From the NCBI GenBank assembly GCA_037833965.1, contig AP031357.1:3740001-3804000 (forward strand): a DNA stretch of 64,000 bases, in the 5' to 3' direction. The DNA comes from Marchantia polymorpha subsp. ruderalis (lineage: Eukaryota > Streptophyta > Marchantiopsida > Marchantiales > Marchantiaceae). Position 1 is the stretch's first letter, and every line of letters starts with the position of its first letter. The position numbers and the translations under genes were made by a program. The notes under the pieces are model-generated. The model was not told the DNA's origin. It did not search any database and saw only the letters and a list, made by a program, of their open reading frames with translations. Positions 44,537 to 54,480 of this stretch are shown here, piece by piece.

Positions 44537-44542
44537 CAATTA
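44534..44542 (+). promoter_or_regulatory. Leaky-stop context UAG-CAA-UUA between gag-protease and pol
   Basis: The stop and next six bases match the tobacco mosaic virus read-through signal UAG CAR YYA. Element E has UAG CAA CUA at the same junction (29500 downwards), also with pol in frame. Read-through is a known way for retroelements to set the Gag to Pol ratio. Confidence 0.75.
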
Positions 44543-46440
44543 ACTGTGGGACTGGGAAGGAGTGAGACGAGTCACACCAAGGGCATTGTCGACCCTAGTG
44601 ACTGTCACGAAGTACAACTCAGTCCCGACAAGTGCTTGAAGGTATCAAGCGCAGTGAGAGGAGACGAGCTAAGGAAAGTACAGGCATTCCTTAGCCATTA
44701 TGTCGACGTCTTCGCCTGGAAGATCGAAGACATGAAGGGGATACCTGCACGGTATGGGGAACACCGTATCGATTTACTGGACGACTCAGTACCCATACGA
44801 CAGCGCCAGTATCGCCTCAACCCAAAATACTCCTTGCTAGTTAAGGAGGAGATAGATAAGTACTTGAGTGCTGGTATTATTTACCCTGTGCTCAGCAGTG
44901 AGTGGGTGTCGCCGATTGTTATCGTACCCAAGAAGTTGACGGGTAAGATACGAGTGTGTCAGGATTTCCGGAAGTTGAATGCAGCAACACGCAAGGATCA
45001 TCACCCGTTACCATTCACGGATGCCATTCTAGACCATGTCGCAGGACATGAATGTTATAGCTTCCTGGATGGGTTCTCAGGTTACAATCAGGTGTCTATC
45101 CGGGAACAGGACAAGGATAAAACTACGTTCACAACCGACTGGGGAACTTACGCATACCACAAGATGCCCTTCGGTCTGTGCAACGCGCCTGCCACTTTTC
45201 AACGGATGATGACCAATATCTTCCAGGAACAACTGAGGAAGTTCCTGGAAATATTCATAGATGACTTCTGTGTCTTTGGGAAGCGGTCTGAACACCTAAG
45301 TCACTTGAAGCAGACCTTCGATAAATGTAGAGAGAGCAGTTTATCACTGCATCCCGACAAGTGCTTTTTCTTTATGACTAGTGGGATCTTGTTGGGTCAT
45401 CGGGTCTCGGCAGACGGCATTGCGGTGGACATCGAGAAGGTCAAGGTTATACTCGAGCTTGAGCCACCCACGAATCTAAGAGAGCTGCGAGCATTCCTGG
45501 GTCATGTGGGCTACTACCGAAGATTCATACACCTGTATGCAATACTGGCGGCGGACCTGACCAAGTTGTTGAAGAAGGACGAGCCTTATGCTTGGGGTGC
45601 GAACCAGCAGTCAGCATTTGAGGCTCTTAAAGCGAAACTCACGACTGCTCCCGTACTAAGGAGTCCAGACTGGAATCGACCATTCCATGTTTACGTTGAC
45701 ACATCTGCATTCGCCATCGGTGTAGTACTGAGTCAAAAGGATGACAACAAAAAGGACTACCCGATCTACTTCGCGAGCCGACAGCTGTCTCTAGCAGAGC
45801 GGAAGTACACCACGACGGAGAGAGAAGCGTTGGGGATGGTGTACTCCTGTAAAAAGTTCCGTCACTACCTAATATGCTACGAGTTTGTGTTCCATGTGGA
45901 CCACTACGCATTGCAACACCTAGTCAAGAAAGCCGACCTATCCGGTCGGATCGCCAGGTGGGTGTTGTTACTACAAGAGTTCACCTACACAGTCCAGACC
46001 AGGAAAGGGGTGCACCACGAAAATGCGGATTACTTGTCCCGATTATGGACCCAGCCGACAGAGGAGGAATTGGTGGACGATTTTCCAGATGAAGAGTTAT
46101 TTCAGTTGTCTGCAGGACATGAGTCCCGCTATGCCGACCTGTATCGATATCTGCTAACCCTCCAGTGTCCCGTAGGCATGGATTTGGAACAGCGAACTGT
46201 CTTTATTCATAAGGCAGGCCCGTACCAACTCCAGCAGGGGGTTTTGTTCAAGAAGATGGTAGATGAGCGCTTATGCAGATGCCTGGAGGAATCAGAGGTA
46301 CCAAGAATAGTGAGTGCGATGCATACAGAGGAGGCGGGTGGACACTATGCCACCAGGAACACGGTCACAAAGATTCTAAATGCGGGGTATTGGTGGCCGA
46401 CCATGTTTAAGGATGTTCTCGATTACATCCGCAAGTGTGA
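44537..46440 (+). pseudogene. pol: pol of element G, incomplete (fossil)
   Basis: Same order as pol of E: RT with VSPIVIVPKK, FRKLNAATRKDHHPLPF and FIDD, RNase H with FHVYVDTSAFAIGVVLS and TTTEREALG, then the start of integrase with its H-H-C-C region. The C-terminal part is missing, so the copy is non-functional. What remains is very close to E at protein level, in contrast to the more divergent LTR-encoded proteins. Confidence 0.87.
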
Positions 46441-46574
46441 CAGTTGCCTGAGAATTCAAACTCCTCAATAGTCTGTAAAAACGTGACACTTTGTACCCTG
46501 TGTGTTCCTCTGTCCCTGTGGGTTCGACCTTTCTACCACTATATTGCAGTTTTAGCCTTTAGTGGGTTATTACA
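46440..46574 (+). repeat. 3' LTR remnant of G
   Basis: The last 135 bp of a group I LTR, ending in GGGTTATTACA next to the GACAT target duplication. Confidence 0.85.
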
Positions 46575-49225
46575 GACATCGGGCGAGCGGCCCCCGGCCA
46601 TGTCGCCTTTGGCGATGGATGTCCGCGGCGCTACGCCTGCGGCGGACAAGGCGCCGGCATTTGCGCCTGCGCACAGGCCAAGCACAGCCCCCACGGACCG
46701 ATCAAGGGAGCAGCAACAGACGGAGGAGCGGAGTGACTGTCCGCGGAATGAAATCTCGATGCGCGATGCGCAATCAAACCCCGCGCAGCCACCCTCCGCT
46801 CGATCGCCTTCGGCGGCGGGCGTCGGCGGCAGAGAGGACACGGTAGACGACCAACAAGCGAGCGGCGGGGATGCCGCACGGGCACATTCGCCTACCGCCT
46901 TAGACATTTTGGCGAAGAGCAGCGAGGCTGCAGCCGTGCCTTCGCAGGCAGCACGCGTCGACGACGTGCAGCCCCACTCGGGTCAGTCGCCGACGCAATC
47001 AATGGCGACTGAAATTCTCCACTCGGATGATGACGACGGAGGCTCCACCGAAGAAATGTCAGGAGCAGAGGACACCGAGGAGGAGGAGGAGGAAATTGTT
47101 GGAGCGCCGGCGGCAGCGCTCTCTGAGCAGGTGATTCCGTTGCTGAGGTACTTGGATCGCAAGGTCGATAAATACGCCGACCCACTTCAGCCGGGATCTT
47201 ACATCGAGTTAGTGCGCAGGCGGACTCGCACTAAAGTCCACACCAGCAAGCTGTTAGCTAGAGTGGACCAGGAGTTGAGGGAATTGAAGGAGAAGCATGC
47301 ATGCTTGTGGGGTCAGTATAAACTTAATCAGAAATTCTACAAGTACTCCGAGAAGGTGAGGGATGAGAAACTGGACGAGCTCACCAAGGAGCAGGTGAAG
47401 GTCAAGGAAGCACTAATTTTTGAGCAGGCCCAGAATCGGATTTTGTCAGAGGAGCTCGTGCGACAGACGCGGTTGTTGGAACAATGTCAGCTCGCACGGC
47501 AGGCGGATGAGGAGTTAATCCGCAGGTTACAGTCGGAGTGTGGCAAATTGAGAGCGCAACGTGCTGAGGCCGAATCGCAATTAGTGATAATTGAAGAGGA
47601 TCGCAGGAAGGAGGCAGATCGCACGAAGGTGGAGACGGCGAGGCGTGTCGCCCACTGTCTCAAGGGCTACGCCCACTGGGAAGTGAAGGCGCAGGAGAAA
47701 CTCACACTGCGTGAGTTTGAACTTCGCGCAGCCGGGTTGTTGTCAGGCGACAGTAGGAGTCGGCGGAAGGTAGCAAAGAAGCTCGATGCTTTTCTGTCCA
47801 AGGCGCAGGATACTATGTCCGCCCTCGAAGTGGAGGTGTCTGCGGCGTTGCAGCGTTTGGGACTGCGCAGTCGAGCGGAAGATTGGCAGGGTAGGGAGTT
47901 AGTGCGCGGCAGTCCGCCGCGCAGGAGACGTAGCACAGGTTCCGCGGAGTGTAGTGTAGCGTGGTTCCGTGCAGGCGTTGTGGTACCCCACTTTTGGCAA
48001 TTTTGAGGAAATTAAAACATTTTTGGAAAACTGTACCCTGGCAGCATTGTAAATGGCCTTCGGTACATCAAAACAGAGTGAATCCGGAAGATCGCGGGGA
48101 TTCTCGAGGGATCTTGTAGAATCTGGGATTTGGGGTGCAGCAGTAAGGGCAGGCACCACCCTCCCTGCAAGCTCTGCAGTTAGGATCTCTACGGCGCAAG
48201 GCGCAAAACCCGCCTTTGGAGGTTGCGTCCGCGGCTGTAGGGAAACCCTCCCTAATTAGGTCAACCCTCAAGCGCCTTGACCACGTTAGGATCCCGTTGG
48301 AAAGAGCTCGACGCGCTGATTCCAACGAGCCCAAGAACGCTTGGAACGGATGAGGACTTAGGGAGTTATCGCTACTGGAAGAAACGGAGGCGGTCGCCTA
48401 CGGCGGAAGGAGTTCGCCACCGGCGCGAATTCCGCCTACGCGGAAGGGGGATTCAAGTTTTGTCCTATGCGCGGACGAAGGCGTTCGCCTGTGCACAGGC
48501 GAAGTAGGGTTAGGGAAGGTTCGAAGTCCGCCTACGCACAGGAGTTCGCCTGTGCACAGGCACTTCGGCGTCGGCGGGAAATCCGCCTTGGGCCCTAGAA
48601 ATGCGCCTTGTGAGGTAGAAAGTGTACGGCGCCTTCCGCGCCAGCGCAGCGCCGCGTACGTCGGAAGAGCCGCCAGAGTAATCCAATCGGTACGGACCAT
48701 GCGGACGGCACGGGTGGGTGCGCTCTTGGACGGACGGAGTTTCGGCGGCGGATTCGCCGACGGAGAGACAAGGAACGGACAGACTGGACGGAGACGGCTG
48801 ACCACGGTCAACGCCTTCCGCGCCAGCGCAGCGCCGCGGACGGAATTCGCCTGCGCACAGGCGAACGCCTGTGCACAGGAGGATGTTCAAGTTCCGCGCC
48901 GGCGGAGAATCCGCCGAGGCTCCTGCCTGCGCACAGGCAGGAGTTGAATTTTTGTCCGACATGCGGACACACGCGTCAAGGCAGAGGGGGATTGGCCGAG
49001 GGGCGGTACGAACAAGTGTACCGCGCAAGGCGGAAAACTCGCCTTCGGCGCTACGCCCCCATGTCCGCAGGGCGACACGCTCGCGGAGTTCAAATCCGCC
49101 AATTCGAGCGTGAGAGTTTAATCAGCGACGGCGGAGCGTGAAGCCGCGCGTGAGAGCGAAGACCGTTCCAGCGTACAGCCGGCGCGGCCATCAAGTGAGA
49201 CGTTCTTCACGACCAAGAGCCGACC

Positions 49226-52200
49226 ATGACCTTCGACCGGGCGGCGGAGAACGTCCCATTCTTGAATTCGCGATTCCAATCTCTTGTGCGCGCTGCGCGC
49301 ATCCATCTGCTGGCTGCGGAACATTCTCGACGTCGTCGCTCAGGAGATTTCTTGTTGATTGAGGGAGAAGTGAGTGCGCGTGATTTGGAATTGAGAGCGA
49401 TTAGAGTTTGCCGAGAGAGAAAGAAACGCGGGCAGTGCGGAAGTAGAATGAGCGGGCGAGCGAACCCCAGGAACGCAATGACGAGACCGAGCAGATTGCG
49501 GATGGTGCCACTTCGCCTACCGCAGAACGGGCTGCGCGCTTTTGAGGAGCGCTTAATAGCAAGAAAGCTCGATTTCTTGCTATGGGGATGGAATTACATC
49601 TGCGCGAATATGGTGCGCGAGTGGCTAGAGCCACAGGGACCACCCTCGCGCGGATTGCGTCCGCATGTTGACCGGTGGACAGTCCAAGATTGGGCGCAGG
49701 CGTTGGGAAGATGTGCTGGCATCTCCTTTTCGACAGTGAAAGCATCAAGGTGACCAAGCAAGAAGAGGCGCAATTTGTGGAGCTGTTCAAGACCGGGAGG
49801 TCTACCAAGAATGGGTACAGGACCCGTGATTACAAGGATCGATTTCGCCGGACTCTGTCCGCGGCGCTGATGCAATTACTGCAGCCGCACCGCGCCTGCT
49901 ACATCACATTGTGGCAAGTCTCTTTTGTGGAGTGCGTCATCGAGGGAACTCCAATTCACTGGCGAGCATCCTGCACAGGGTGATGCGACAGCACGCGTTT
50001 GAGGAGAAGGGGGGAACTCTAAACCATCTCTCTCCTTTCCTCATCAATTTTTATCGACAGCGGAATTGTTTGACAGCGGCAGAGCTTGAACATTTTCCGC
50101 CATTGTCCATCGACCATCCCGGGAAGTATGTGCGGGAGAATGAGGTCGATACTGATGCAGAGGAGTCACCGACTTCTACCCCATCAAGACGGAGAGACGA
50201 AGGGAGACACACCCCTGCAGCGCGAGTGCCGCGGAAGCGGCGATGGAGGGAAGAGTCTGAAGAGGAGCAGCATCAAGAACCCTCTGCTCCCATTCGACCG
50301 CGGCCGCTGTGCGAGCCATACAGCCGGCCGAAGCAGAAGGCACGCAGACTGGTGTTACCAGCTGACAGTGCGGACACGGCGACAATTGCGACGGAGATAG
50401 GAAGTGCGTCGCCAGAGAGGCGAGAGGAAGCGCGGACGACCGCAGGAGCAACGGGCCACGCTGCAACCTCGTCGGGAGAGAGGCCGCCTACGGGCCAAGG
50501 GCCTCCGGAGTTACCACGTGCGATGCGGACAGATGTTCCGTTTGCGCACAGGCGAACCTCCGCGGACGGACGAGCCTCCGCGGACCGGCGAACACAAGTG
50601 GACGTGGATCTACGCTTACGCGTGGGAAGGAGCAGTCCGCCTGTGCACAGGCGCTCACCTGTGCACAGGTCGCCTGTGCACAGGTCGCCTCCACACGTGC
50701 CGCCTGTGCACAGGCCAGAATCACCCCCGTTCCAACGTAAGAAGGGGAAGGAGCCAGCGGAAGAACCGCCTACGAGACACCGGCCCTCGGGGCCAGACCC
50801 TCCGGCGCACCACGCGCCGCAATTTGCGCCTTCGGCGCCAGGGCCTTCGAGGAGAGGAGATACGAGCAGAGAGCGTGCGGAGGCCGCACCATCGGCGGGA
50901 AGTCCGCCGATAGATGCGCCTTCGGCGGTAGGGCCTATAGGCCAAGGAACATCGGGCGTGCGGCCCCCGGCCATGTCGCCTTCGGCGATAGATGTCCGCG
51001 GCGCTACGCCTGCGGCGGACAAGGCGCCGGCAAATGCGCCTACGCACGGGCCGGGCACAGCCCCCACGGACCGATCAAGGGAGCAGCAGAAGGAGGAGCG
51101 GAGTGACTGTCCGCGGAATGAAATCTCGATGCGCGATGCGCAATCCAACCCCGCGCAGCCACCCTCCGCTCGATCGCCTTCGGCGGCGGACGACGGAGGC
51201 AGAGAGAATGCGGTAGGCAATCAACCAGCGAGCGACGGGGATGCCGCTCGGATACATTCGCCTTCCGCCTTAGACATTTTGGCGACGAGCAGCGAGGCTG
51301 CAGCCGTGCCTTCGCAGGCAGCACACGTGGAGGACGTGCAGCCCCACTCGGGGCAGTCGCCGACGCAATCAATGGCGACTAAAATTCTCCACTCGGATGA
51401 TGACGACGGAGGCTCCACGGAAGAAATGTCAGGAGCAGAAGACACCGAGGAAGAGGAGGAGGAAATTGTTGGAGCGCCGGCGGCGGCGCTCTCTGAGCAG
51501 GTGATTCCGTTGCTGCGGTACTTGGATCGCAAGGTCGATAAATACGCCGACCCACTCCAGCCGGGATCTTACATCGAGTTAGTGCGCAGGCGGACTCGCA
51601 CTAAAGTCCACACCAGCAAGCTATTAGCTAGAGTGGACCAGGAGTTGAGGGACTTGAAGGAGAAGCATGAGTGCTTGTGGGGTCAGTACAAGCTTAATCA
51701 GAAGTTCTACAAGCACACCGAGAAGATGAAGGATGAGAAACTGGGCGAGCTCACCAAGGAGCAGGTGAAGGTCAAGGAAGCACTCAATTCTGAGCAGGCC
51801 CAGAATCGGATTTTGTCAGAGGAGCTCGTGCGACAGACGCGGTTGTTGGAACAATGTCAGCTCGCACGGCAGGCGGATGAAGAGTTAATCCGCAGGTTGC
51901 AGTCAGAGTGTGGCGAATTGAGAGCGCAACATGCCGAAGCCGAATCGCAATTAGTGATAATTGAAGAGGATCGCAGGAAGGAGGCGGATCGCACGAAGGT
52001 GGAGACGGCGAGGCGAGTCGCCCACTGTCTCAAGGGCTACGCTCACTGGGAAGTGAAGGCGCAGGAGAAACTCACACTGCGTGAGTTTGAATTGCGCGCA
52101 GCCGGGTTGTTGTCAGGCGACAGTAGGAGTCGGCGGAAGGTAGCGAAGAAGCTCGAAGCCTTTCTGTCGAAGGCACAAGATACCATGTCCGCCCTCGAGG

Positions 52201-52352
52201 GGGAGGTGTCCGCGGCGTTGCAGCGGTTGGTACTGCGCAGTCGAGCGGAAGAGTGGCAGGGTAGGGAGTTAGTGCGCGGCAGTCGGCCGCGCAGGAGACG
52301 TAGTACAGGTTCCGCGGAGTGTAGTGTAGCGTGGTTCCGTGCAGGCATGTAG
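49226..52352 (+). pseudogene. LTR-encoded coiled-coil ORF, group I copy in H (fossil)
   Basis: Same domain order as the copy in G and very similar to it: N-terminal module, PVHR linker, acidic patch, coiled coil, CLKGYAHWEV module and Arg-rich tail. The palindrome-coded linker (50637-50716) has one of the highest repeat counts seen here. Broken, with about two breaks. Confidence 0.7.
50637..50716. repeat. GTGCAC palindrome array inside the LTR frame of H
   Basis: Four near-tandem CCTGTGCACAGG units coding for SPVHR-like repeats. The array differs in length from those in A, F and G. Confidence 0.8.
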
Positions 52353-52800
52353 CGTAGTGCAGTGTAGTGTTAGGTAGGACTTAGAAGGTATAAAATAGTT
52401 CCAGGCGTTTTGCCTGGGGTTCTTTCCCATCAGAAGTGCAGATCAGGAACCCATTTCCTTTGCGTGTTTGTGTCCTTGAGTTCTGTCACCACGCACGAGG
52501 AGTTACAACTTAGCGTTCCGCATTTTGTAGCTGAAGGCCTTCGGCCGAATGTTCAGAGCTAGTCCATTGGTTAGAGACTTGAGTAGTTCGGAACTGCACC
52601 TGCGGGTGACTGCCGATGCTCAGAGCCAGTGACTAGTTAGATACTTGAACAGTTTCGCCCCTACACCTTCGAGTGTTTCTTTCTGATTGTACTCCTTGGG
52701 ATTTTTCCCCTGAATGCCAAAGTGAAGTTTTGCTACTTCGTGTAAGCCTTGGTTGTAAATTCAGGTTACGCTGCAGCAGGTGCCTTGAGGGTAACCCCTG

Positions 52801-53270
52801 TAGTATTTTTGGGAATGACAAGTGCCTGAGAATTCAAACTCTTCAATAGACTGTTGTTGTGTTACTGGAATGTTTCACAGTGAGTCCTTCAGTGCGGACC
52901 TGTGTTCTCTGCGCGTTTTGTGAGTTGAGAGTGTTGTTCACCGCGTAGGAGTGACTTCGATCCGAAGTAGGCAGTCCAAACCGGGTTTCCTACACTAGCA
53001 GCAAGCTAGTGGAAGTGTTGTAAAAGCCGGAGTTGGAAGTCACTGCCCGCAGCTTTGCCGAGTGTGCTCGTGAGAGACTTTCCCCCTGAAATCTTGAAGT
53101 AGAGGTCCTAACGGATCTCTGGGTTGTGTTTCTGTAGTTTCAGGTGTGTGTGTGTGTGTGTGTTACGCTGCACTGTGCGACCTCCGAGTGCGCTCCGAGT
53201 GGACACTTGCAGTATTTCTGGGAGTGACAGTCGCCTGAGAATTCAAACTCCTCAATAGTCTGTTAAAACG
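52801..53270 (+). repeat. Internal direct duplication in U5
   Basis: About 55 bp (AGTATTTYTGGGARTGACARTNGCCTGAGAATTCAAACTC...) occurs twice, near 52801-52858 and 53212-53270, about 400 bp apart. Other group I LTRs show the same pair, whereas group II LTRs show only the distal copy. Confidence 0.7.
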
Positions 53271-54480
53271 TGACACTTTGTACCCTGTGTGTTCCTCTGT
53301 CCCTGTGGGTTCGACCTTTCTACCACTATATTGCAGTTTTAGCCTTTAGTGGGTTATTACAGGCGTGTAGCGTAGTGCAGTGTAGTGCTAGGTAGGACTT
53401 AGAAGGTATAAAATAGTTCCAGGCGTTTTGCCTGGGGTTCTTTCCCATCAGAAGTTCAGATCAGGAACCCATTTCCTTTGCGTGTTTGTGTCCTTGAGTT
53501 CTGTCACCACGCACGAGGAGTTACAACTTAGCGTTCCGCATTTTGTAGCTGAAGGCCTTCGGCCGAATGTTCAGAGCTAGTACATTGGTTAGAGACTTGA
53601 GTAGTTCGGATCTGCACCTGCGGATGACTGCCGATGCTTAGAGCCAGTGACTAGTTAGATACTTGAACAGTTTCGCCCCTACACCCTCGAGTGTTTCTTT
53701 CTGATTGTACTCCTTGGGATTTTTCCCCTGAATGCCAAAGTGAAGTTTTGCTACTTCGTGTAAGCCTTGGTTGTAAATTCAGGTTACGCTGCAGCAGGTG
53801 CCTTGAGGGTAACCCCTGTAGTATTTCTGGGAATGACAAGTGCCTGAGAATTCAAACTCTTCAATAGACTGTTGTTGTGTTACTGGAATGTTTCACAGTG
53901 AGTCCTTCAGTGCGGACCTGTGTTCTCTGCGCGTTTTGTGAGTTGAGAGTGTTGTTCACCGCGTAGGAGTGACTTCGATCCGAAGTAGGCAGTCCAAACC
54001 GGGTTTCCTACACTAGCAGCAAGCTAGTGGAAGTGTTGTAAAAGCCGGAGTTGGAAGTCACTGCCCGCAGCTTTGCCGAGTGTGCTCGTGAGAGACTTTC
54101 CCCCTGAAATCTTGAAGTAGAGGTCCTAACGGATCTCTGGGTTGTGTTTCTGTAGTTTCAGGTGTGTGTGTGTGTGTGTGTTACGCTGCACTGTGCGACC
54201 TCCGAGTGCGCTCCGAGTGGACACTTGCAGTATTTCTGGGAGTGACAGTCGCCTGAGAATTCAAACTCCTCAATAGTCTGTTAAAACGTGACACTTTGTA
54301 CCCTGTGTGTTCCTCTGTCCCTGTGGGTTCGACCTTTCTACCACTATATTGCAGTTTTAGCCTTTAGTGGGTTATTACAGTGAGTTCCTGATCTGCACTT
54401 CCGAAACTGGAAGAGTCCCAAGGCAAAACGCCTTGATCTACTTTATTCTCTCAAAAGATCCTAACTAGCACTACGCTATC

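Larger units (their letters stand above)
36225..46574 (+). mobile_element. Ty3/gypsy element G (group I), incomplete at its 3' side
   Basis: Flanked by GACAT (36220-36224 and 46575-46579). Parts: full 5' LTR (36225-41618), primer-binding site, gag-protease, pol (incomplete) and a short 3' LTR remnant ending at 46574. Because both termini and the target duplication are preserved, it integrated as a complete element and lost sequence later. It is broken, with about one large break. The gag-protease frame and the LTR-encoded frame look whole. It is younger than F, and hence than E. Confidence 0.9.
47979..53361 (+). mobile_element. Solo group I LTR H
   Basis: 5383 bp, TGTGGTACCCC to GGGTTATTACA, flanked by GGCGT (47974-47978 and 53362-53366). 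It sits in F just at the end of F's LTR reading frame. Its right end repeats roughly 1 kb of R/U5 that is repeated again immediately afterwards as the tail of F, so the tandem appearance at 52360-54379 is the result of nesting, not of a local duplication. The LTR frame is broken, with about two breaks. Confidence 0.9.
33275..54379 (+). mobile_element. Solo group I LTR F, split by G and H
   Basis: Runs from TGTGGTACCCC at 33275 to GGGTTATTACA at 54379, flanked by GTGAG (33270-33274 and 54380-54384). Its own segments, 33275-36224, 46580-47978 and 53367-54379, total about 5.36 kb. No internal region belongs to it, so it is a solo LTR. Its LTR reading frame is interrupted by G. It must be younger than E, into whose 5' LTR it inserted. 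Confidence 0.9.

Noticed and set aside
52360-54379. Local tandem duplication of about 1 kb
   Set aside because: The two copies are the right end of solo LTR H and the right end of F, separated by H's target duplication.
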